DNA of 64,000 bases from Trebonia sp963734665 (lineage in GTDB: Bacteria > Actinomycetota > Actinomycetes > Streptosporangiales > Streptosporangiaceae): assembly GCA_963734665.1 (NCBI GenBank), contig CAVTIR010000013.1, positions 1,860,001 to 1,924,000 of the forward strand, read 5' to 3'. Positions 59,160-64,000 of this stretch are shown here, in pieces; the stretch's first letter is position 1; each line of letters opens with the position of its first letter. The notes beneath the pieces are model-generated. The model was not told the DNA's origin and ran no database searches. It was given only the letters and a program-made list of their open reading frames with translations. The translations under genes and the position numbers were made by a program.

Positions 59160-61088
59160 ATGAACGCCCCGCTCGCAGCCCATGGCCCCGTGGCCATTGA
59201 TCTCAACGCGCCCGGCAGGTACCTGACCTGGTCGATCTTCACGATCTCCGTGGCGAACTTGGTGCTGATCGCCGTGATGGTCGCGATCTTCGGGATCGCG
59301 CTCCTGGCGCCTTTCCCCGGGCGGCGCCGCGGTCCCGTGACCAGCGCGGAAACGGAGCCGGGCGACGCACTCGAGCCCGCTGACCCAGCGGAATCCGCTG
59401 ACGGGGCGGATCCCCTGCGCATCGCGGCGAGCCGCAGCGACGCCGACGACGCCGACGCGCGGATGTGGACGGCCCGGGTACGACGCCGGGCGCTGAGCCT
59501 GCTACCGCCGGGCAAGCTCCTGCCCGACCGCCAGCCGGCCTATGTCGCGTCGTGGGTCTACGTGTTCGGCGTGGCTACGCTCGCGGCGCTTGGCATGGCG
59601 ATTGTCAGCGGGTTCGTGATCGCACTGGGGGGCACCGACTGGTGGCACATCAACCCGGTTGGTCACTTCTTCAACAGCATGCACCTGTGGAGCGTGGAGC
59701 TGTTCATGGCGTTCATGGTCATCCACCTGTGGGGCAAGTTCTGGATGGCGGCCTGGCGCGGACGGCGCGCGCTCACCTGGATCACCGGCGTGGTCGCGTT
59801 CATCGCCTCGGTCCTTGAGTGCTTCACCGGGTACCTGTCCCAGCAGAACTTCGACTCGCAATGGATCGCGACCAACGGCAAGGACGCGTTCAACGCGGCA
59901 GGAATCGGCGCGTTCTTCAACCTGATGAACTTCGGCCAAATGCTGCTGTGGCACGTGGTGCTGATCCCGATCCTGCTGGTATCCCTGGCCGGAGCGCACG
60001 TTCTCCTCGTCCGGGTACGCGGCGTCAGCCATCCGCTGCCCGCCCGCACCACCTGGCGCCGTTCGCGAGCGGAGCGCGCGGCCCAGCGCGCGGCTGACAC
60101 GGCACCCTGGCGCGGCCCGACTCGGCGATATGACATCGTGAAGGAAGGGGCGATCGCCGCGCTCGTGGCGCTCGCTGTCACCGTCGGCCTGGCCGCGGTG
60201 CTCTCCTCGCCTGACGTCCCGCCCGTCACCGTGCGCAGCTGGGTCCAGGTGGCGCCAGCCGACTTCCTCGCCACCGCAGCCAGCGAACTGGACGGCACCA
60301 GCCTCACCGCGACCTACGGGCCGCCGTACAACACCAACGGCAGCCCGCAGAGCGAGTTGTTCTCCCCGGCCAACGTACCCGGAGTAACACAGCCGATCGA
60401 CCCGGCACAGACGTTCGTGCTCGAGCCACTGGCCAAGACAGCACCCACTGACCCGCAACTGGCGGCGGCGCTCTCCATCTATGACGCGGCCTCGCCCGCG
60501 CAGCAGAGCAAGTGGGCAGCCAACTACGGCAACGCGGTAACCAAGGTCACGTTCACCGGCGGTACGCCGGTCCTACCAGCGGCGGACGACGGACCAGTGC
60601 CCGCCATGCTCGCCACCGAGCTCACCCTGGCCCGCAGCGGCGCGATCGACGCTGACCTGTCCGCCCAGCAGCCGTTCTACGGCACGGACTTCACCAAGCC
60701 CCTGCTGTTCCTCGAAGACGGTCAGTACTACGCCAACCAGGCGACAGCCATGCACCTGACCGGTGACCAGTGGGGCGTCATGAACGAGACCGGCAGCTAT
60801 CCCGGCCAGCCCTGGCTATGGCTGTACCAGCTCTGGTACCACGTCCCCGGCTGGAGTAACTCCGCCAACGCCGACCTGATCGCCATCTACATGACCGGCC
60901 TGGCCACGCTGCTCCTGCTGCTGGTCCCATTCATCCCGGGACTACGCGACATTCCGCGCTTGATTCCAGTGCACCGACTTATCTGGCGGACTCCGCCGAC
61001 TAGGCCCACGGCGCCGGCTGGAACATCGGCTGGAACGCCGCCCGCGCCGCGGCCCGAAGACCATACAGCAGCGTCGAAGCGGACATGA
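59160..61088 (+). CDS. cytochrome b N-terminal domain protein with long C-terminal region
   Basis: The 642-residue membrane protein has an extra N-terminal helix (about 20-45), an acidic linker, and a four-helix cytochrome b core. Haem-ligand histidines are in FFNSMHLWSVELFMAFMVIHLWGKFW (about 175-190) and LLWHVVLIPILLVSLAGAHVLLV (about 264-280). After another helix near 330 comes a long region of about 230 residues, probably outside the membrane (PPYNTNGSPQSELFSPANV), and a last helix near 585. It resembles actinobacterial QcrB-like proteins, but no Rieske or cytochrome c gene is adjacent. GGAG lies seven bases before ATG 59160. Confidence 0.85.
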   Translation: MNAPLAAHGPVAIDLNAPGRYLTWSIFTISVANLVLIAVMVAIFGIALLAPFPGRRRGPVTSAETEPGDALEPADPAESADGADPLRIAASRSDADDADARMWTARVRRRALSLLPPGKLLPDRQPAYVASWVYVFGVATLAALGMAIVSGFVIALGGTDWWHINPVGHFFNSMHLWSVELFMAFMVIHLWGKFWMAAWRGRRALTWITGVVAFIASVLECFTGYLSQQNFDSQWIATNGKDAFNAAGIGAFFNLMNFGQMLLWHVVLIPILLVSLAGAHVLLVRVRGVSHPLPARTTWRRSRAERAAQRAADTAPWRGPTRRYDIVKEGAIAALVALAVTVGLAAVLSSPDVPPVTVRSWVQVAPADFLATAASELDGTSLTATYGPPYNTNGSPQSELFSPANVPGVTQPIDPAQTFVLEPLAKTAPTDPQLAAALSIYDAASPAQQSKWAANYGNAVTKVTFTGGTPVLPAADDGPVPAMLATELTLARSGAIDADLSAQQPFYGTDFTKPLLFLEDGQYYANQATAMHLTGDQWGVMNETGSYPGQPWLWLYQLWYHVPGWSNSANADLIAIYMTGLATLLLLLVPFIPGLRDIPRLIPVHRLIWRTPPTRPTAPAGTSAGTPPAPRPEDHTAASKRT

Positions 61089-61115
61089 CAAGGTCGCGAA
61101 CCTCGCCGCGCTGCT

Positions 61116-61153
61116 CGGCCCCGGCTAGGCGACGCGTCGCCTAGCCGGGGCCG
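61116..61153. terminator. 38-bp perfect palindrome after cytochrome b
   Basis: A perfect 19+19 bp GC-rich palindrome lies 27 bp past the cytochrome b stop and can terminate both convergent transcripts. Confidence 0.8.
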
Positions 61154-61182
61154 ACCCGATAGGTCAGCTTGAACCGCTCTCC

Positions 61183-61401
61183 CTAGTGCGTCGACCCGCT
61201 TGGAACTCGAGCCACCGCGCCTGCGCGTTCGGCACCTGCACCGCACGTGATACTCGCGGCGGCGCTGCGCACATTCCCGCCGCGCTGCTCGGCGTCGGCG
61301 GCGAACAAGAACTCTCCGGCCGGGGAGCGCATGATCCACGCCCAGTAGGTAAAAGCCCGGCAGTACGCCTTCTCAGGCCACCACGTATTGACTCGTGTCA
61401 T
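61183..61401 (-). CDS. possible small hypothetical protein
   Basis: A 72-codon frame starting inside the end of the cyclic-nucleotide-domain gene reads MTRVNTWWPEKAYCRAFTYWAWIM, then SPAGEFLFAADAEQRGG. Third codon positions are about 75 percent G/C, below that of sure genes. There is no clear ribosome site and no known family. The reading could be chance. Confidence 0.3.
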   Translation of the reverse strand: MTRVNTWWPEKAYCRAFTYWAWIMRSPAGEFLFAADAEQRGGNVRSAAASITCGAGAERAGAVARVPSGSTH

Positions 61402-61852
61402 GGGACCTGGTGATCAGCCTGGTCCTGGTGTCCTGGAGGCGTCCCGCGAGTACCTCAAACAGCCGCTTGGTGAGCTCGTCCCTGAGGGCTGGGTCGACCG
61501 CGCAACGGTCCCTGACGGCCTGCGCGTTGAACTCGAACGCTTTGACCTCGGTGACGCATACCGCTCCGAACGCCCACCTGTACGGCGGGAGCAGCCAGGA
61601 CCAGCCCACGAGTCCGCCGATGCCGACTCGGCCGATGACTGCCAGGCCCTCGCCGGGCACGAGCAGGTCCAGAGCGACATGACCGGACTGAACCAGCCAG
61701 AACTTGCCGGCGTAGTCGCCGTCGGCGAAGATCCGGTGCCCCGGGGGAAACATGACTTCCGACGCTGCCTCGGCGAGCGCGTCCAGATGACAGGTTTCCA
61801 TCCCGCGCAGGAACCGCTGAGTGACTAGACCCGATGCGGTGACCTCCATCAT
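61373..61852 (-). CDS. cyclic nucleotide-binding domain protein without HTH
   Basis: The 159-residue protein is a single cNMP/Crp-type sensor domain: FLRGMETCHLDALAEAASEV, FPPGHRIFADGDYAGKFWLVQSGHVAL, then VGIGGLVGWSWLLPPYRWAFGAV. The phosphate-binding RxS of true cAMP binders is not evident, and no DNA-binding domain follows. It may sense a ligand or bind partners. GAGG precedes ATG 61852. A DosR-like box lies 55 bp upstream. Confidence 0.82.
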   Translation of the reverse strand: MMEVTASGLVTQRFLRGMETCHLDALAEAASEVMFPPGHRIFADGDYAGKFWLVQSGHVALDLLVPGEGLAVIGRVGIGGLVGWSWLLPPYRWAFGAVCVTEVKAFEFNAQAVRDRCAVDPALRDELTKRLFEVLAGRLQDTRTRLITRSHDTSQYVVA

Positions 61853-61907
61853 TACCTCACCACCTTGCCTGTCTCCTCAGCATGCGTCGGTGGCGGCGCG
61901 GCCATTA

Positions 61908-61921
61908 GGGCCGAAGGGCCC
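61908..61921 (-). promoter_or_regulatory. DevR/DosR-like box for the cyclic-nucleotide-domain gene
   Basis: On the minus strand it reads GGGCCCTTCGGCCC, 13 of 14 to the best box, 55 bp from the ATG. Confidence 0.6.
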
Positions 61922-61969
61922 TCCAGCCTGGTGACGTCCGGCCATACTGCCGCTGCTGGATGCGGCAGA

Positions 61970-62047
61970 AGACTCAGCGGTTTGTTCGAACCCCGCCGCT
62001 GCATGTCCTGCGGCAACTGCTTCGGCATGGTGCCCGAGGAAACCTGA
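61970..62047 (+). pseudogene. fragment of a GltD-like Fe-S protein C-terminus
   Basis: A short plus-strand frame encodes LSGLFEPRRCMSCGNCFG, matching the EARRCLSCGNC motif of GltD-like ferredoxin oxidoreductases such as the one at 46566. The flanks do not continue the similarity. It is probably a gene fragment, but the match is short. Confidence 0.4.
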
Positions 62048-62063
62048 GCGACGGCAAGGCAAA

Positions 62064-62104
62064 GCCCGGAATGCCAGGATGGGATCGCGCCTAGCATTCC
62101 GGGC
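62064..62104. terminator. hairpin after the PNPOx gene
   Basis: GCCCGGAATGC and GCATTCCGGGC form a perfect 11-bp stem with a 19-nt loop, just past the PNPOx stop on the minus strand. Confidence 0.6.
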
Positions 62105-62113
62105 AGCTACTGT

Positions 62114-62533
62114 TCAGGCGGCCCCGACTCGGCGACCGGTGATACGGGAGGGGACGATCCGGACGAACAGCTCCCGGTCTCCCGGGGCCCACGACTCGAC
62201 GCCGGCCCGGCGGACCGCGTCCTCCTCGGCACCGGTGACGTGGTGAGCCGGGCCCTGGATGAGCACGCTCCAGCCCTGCCGGGTGGCCAGGTCGACGCTG
62301 TCGATCTCGAACGCCACCTTGTAGTCGGCGTCGGCGATCCCGGTCCGCAGGTCCTCATCAAGCGGCCCGTTCGCCGCGGTGCGGAACACGACCGCCCCGT
62401 CCAGCAGCTCGTAGTTCACCGGCAGCACCGCGGGCCCGAACCGGCCGACGTAGGCGATCCGGCCGATGCCGCCCTCCGATATCAGCTTCAGGCACTGGTC
62501 TTCATCAAGCTCTTCGATCACGCGGTCAGCCAT
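62114..62533 (-). CDS. pyridoxamine 5'-phosphate oxidase-fold protein
   Basis: The 139-residue split-barrel protein reads EELDEDQCLKLISEGGIGRIAYVGRFGPAVLPVNYEL, FEIDSVD, GWSVLIQGPAHHV and FVRIVPSRITGRRVG. It is the third PNPOx-type domain of the island. AAAGGAGC precedes ATG 62533. It is divergent from the Zn-dehydrogenase gene, sharing the tandem boxes at 62603-62637. Confidence 0.87.
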   Translation of the reverse strand: MADRVIEELDEDQCLKLISEGGIGRIAYVGRFGPAVLPVNYELLDGAVVFRTAANGPLDEDLRTGIADADYKVAFEIDSVDLATRQGWSVLIQGPAHHVTGAEEDAVRRAGVESWAPGDRELFVRIVPSRITGRRVGAA

Positions 62534-62602
62534 CGCGACTGCTCCTTTCCAGCGGCTTGGTACCCCACTCTTGACCCTAGCCACGCCGAGTCCGCCAGGG
62601 AC

Positions 62603-62616
62603 CAGACCTTCAGCCC
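62603..62616 (+). promoter_or_regulatory. DevR/DosR-like box, first of a tandem pair
   Basis: CAGACCTTCAGCCC differs from the 24763 box only in its first two bases. It is 69 bp from the PNPOx ATG on the minus strand and 21 bp (start to start) from the next box, two helical turns. Confidence 0.5.
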
Positions 62617-62623
62617 GACTAAC

Positions 62624-62637
62624 AGGACCTTCGCCCC
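62624..62637 (+). promoter_or_regulatory. DevR/DosR-like box, second of a tandem pair
   Basis: AGGACCTTCGCCCC lies 67 bp before the Zn-dehydrogenase ATG, the same distance as the box before xfp. Confidence 0.55.
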
Positions 62638-62704
62638 CTGCTCTCCGCACACGCCGATAGCGAGGCTTGGAGTAAGGAAACAATCCGAAGAGACGGAGAC
62701 AGCC

Positions 62705-63763
62705 ATGCGGGCACTCGTTTACCACGGTCCCGGCCAGAAGGCATGGGAAGAGGTCCCCGACCCGGAGATCACCGACGAAGGCGACGCGATCGTCCGGGTC
62801 GACGCCACCACGATCTGCGGCACCGACCTGCACATCCTGGCCGGCGACGTCCCGGAGGTGCACGCCGGGAGGATCCTCGGCCACGAGGCCGTCGGCACCG
62901 TCGACGAGGTCGGCGACAACGTACACCGGCTCTCCCCCGGAGACCGGGTTCTCGTCTCCTGCATCAGCGCGTGCGGAACCTGCCGGTTCTGCCGCGAGGG
63001 ACGCTACGGGCAGTGCGCGGAAGGCGGCGGCTGGGTCCTCGGCCACCAGATCGACGGCACCCAGGCGGATTACGTCCGCGTCCCGTACGCCGACACCTCG
63101 ACGTACCGGCTCCCCGGCGGCGTGACCGATGAGGAGATCCTCATGCTGGCCGACATCCTCCCGACCGGCTACGAGGTCGGCGTCCTGGCCGGAGGCGTGC
63201 GGCCCGGTGACGTGGTGGCCGTCGTGGGCGCCGGGCCGATCGGCCTGTCCGCGATCACCTGCGCGCGGTTGTTCAGTCCCAGCCACATCATCGCCATCGA
63301 CCTGTCCGACGCCCGGCTCAAGGAAGCCAGGGAATTCGGCGCTGACGTCACCATCAACGACTCCCAGGAGGACCCGGTGGCCGTCATCAAGGACCTGACC
63401 GGGCGACTCGGCGCGGACGTGGCAATCGAGGCCGTCGGCACCCCGGCGACCTTCGAACTGGCGGTGAAACTGGCCCGGCCAGGCGGCCGGATCGCGAACA
63501 TCGGCGTGCACGGCAAGCCGGCCATGCTGCACCTGGAGCAGCAGTGGGCCAGAGACATCACCATCACCACCGGCCTGGTGGACGCCGCGTCCACCCCGAC
63601 CCTGATGCGCCTGGTCGCCACCGGCCAGCTTGCAGCCGGCCAGTTCGTGACTCACCGTTTCAGCATGGACGACTTCGAACAGGCCTACGACGTCTTCGCC
63701 GATTCCGCCAGCAACGGCGCGCTCAAGGTCGTCCTGACTCGCGAGGAAGAGGCAGACGAATGA
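62705..63763 (+). CDS. zinc-dependent medium-chain dehydrogenase
   Basis: The 352-residue enzyme has catalytic zinc residues in TTICGTDLHILAGDVPEV and GHEAVGTVDEVG, structural zinc cysteines in SACGTCRFCREGRYGQC, and the NAD-binding VVGAGPIGLSAITCARL. It resembles alcohol, threonine or formaldehyde-type dehydrogenases; the substrate cannot be told. GGAG lies upstream of ATG 62705. Its stop overlaps the next gene (ATGA). Confidence 0.92.
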   Translation: MRALVYHGPGQKAWEEVPDPEITDEGDAIVRVDATTICGTDLHILAGDVPEVHAGRILGHEAVGTVDEVGDNVHRLSPGDRVLVSCISACGTCRFCREGRYGQCAEGGGWVLGHQIDGTQADYVRVPYADTSTYRLPGGVTDEEILMLADILPTGYEVGVLAGGVRPGDVVAVVGAGPIGLSAITCARLFSPSHIIAIDLSDARLKEAREFGADVTINDSQEDPVAVIKDLTGRLGADVAIEAVGTPATFELAVKLARPGGRIANIGVHGKPAMLHLEQQWARDITITTGLVDAASTPTLMRLVATGQLAAGQFVTHRFSMDDFEQAYDVFADSASNGALKVVLTREEEADE

Positions 63764-64000
63764 ACACCTTCGTCAAGGACGTGATGACCACCAACGTGAT
63801 CTGGGTGGAGCGGGACACGCCGTTCGCCGAGATCGCCGCCGCCTTGCGCGAGTACCGGGTCAGTGCGTTCCCGGTACTCAACGAGGCGCGCCAGGTCATC
63901 GGCGTGGTCTCGGAGTCTGACCTGCTGGCGAAGCTGGCCCTGGGCGGCGGTGAAGACGGGACGCCGGGAATGATCACCGGCATCCTGCACCAGCACCAGG
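63760..64000 (+). CDS. CBS-domain protein, 5' part (cut by window edge)
   Basis: The gene starts MNTFVKDVMTTNVIWVERDTPFAEIAAAL and continues SAFPVLNEARQVIGVVSESDLLAKLALGG, the first CBS motif, closely like the CBS-BON protein at 17106. About 80 residues are visible before the window ends. It is translationally coupled to the dehydrogenase gene. Confidence 0.85.
   Translation, partial: MNTFVKDVMTTNVIWVERDTPFAEIAAALREYRVSAFPVLNEARQVIGVVSESDLLAKLALGGGEDGTPGMITGILHQHQ

Overview
The window is high-GC actinobacterial DNA with tightly packed genes, many ATGA or TGATG stop/start overlaps, GTG starts and AGGAGG-type ribosome sites. The hisI-trp-gltBD-pyk neighbourhood resembles Streptomyces and Streptosporangiales chromosomes. 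I cannot fix the genus; a Streptosporangiales-like soil actinomycete is my best guess.

Positions 1-16 kb are mostly housekeeping genes on the minus strand: 5' part of pyruvate kinase, glutamate synthase gltD and gltB, trpA, trpB, trpC, the Trp-associated membrane protein and hisI. A HutC-type GntR regulator follows, divergent from a frameshifted phosphonoacetate-hydrolase-like gene. gltB is split into two reading frames by a GC-rich repetitive insert.

From about 16.8 kb to the right edge lies a hypoxia/dormancy island. It carries a close homologue of the mycobacterial dormancy regulator DevR/DosR (18466-19152) and a GAF-GAF histidine kinase like DevS/DosS (20882-22645). Around them are many families typical of DosR-type regulons: four intact universal stress protein (USP) genes and two USP remnants, three CBS-domain proteins, three flavin-reductase-like (PNPOx) proteins, an Rv1733c-like membrane protein, phosphoketolase, acetyl-CoA hydrolase/transferase, GAPDH, phosphoglycerate mutase, pyruvate phosphate dikinase, pyruvate:ferredoxin oxidoreductase (PFOR) with a GltD-like partner, two Zn-alcohol dehydrogenases, polyphosphate kinase plus a CHAD protein, a cytochrome b and hydrogenase pieces. 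Together they suit survival at low oxygen: glycolysis, PEP/pyruvate cycling, ferredoxin reduction, alcohol formation and polyphosphate storage.

The main unifying signal is a 14-bp DosR-like box, consensus about GGGACCTTCGGCCC, found some 20 times upstream of island genes and often between divergent genes. In two cases the box ends exactly 37 nt before an ATG that has no ribosome-binding site, which suggests leaderless transcripts.

The island is also eroding. It holds an in-frame enolase-aldolase chimera, a hydrogenase beta/alpha chimera, and fragments of gap, USP, dihydroorotate dehydrogenase, amidohydrolase, histidine kinase and GltD-like genes. Whether these are real deletions or assembly joins cannot be decided from the sequence alone. 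I saw no rRNA, tRNA, CRISPR array or intact insertion sequence.
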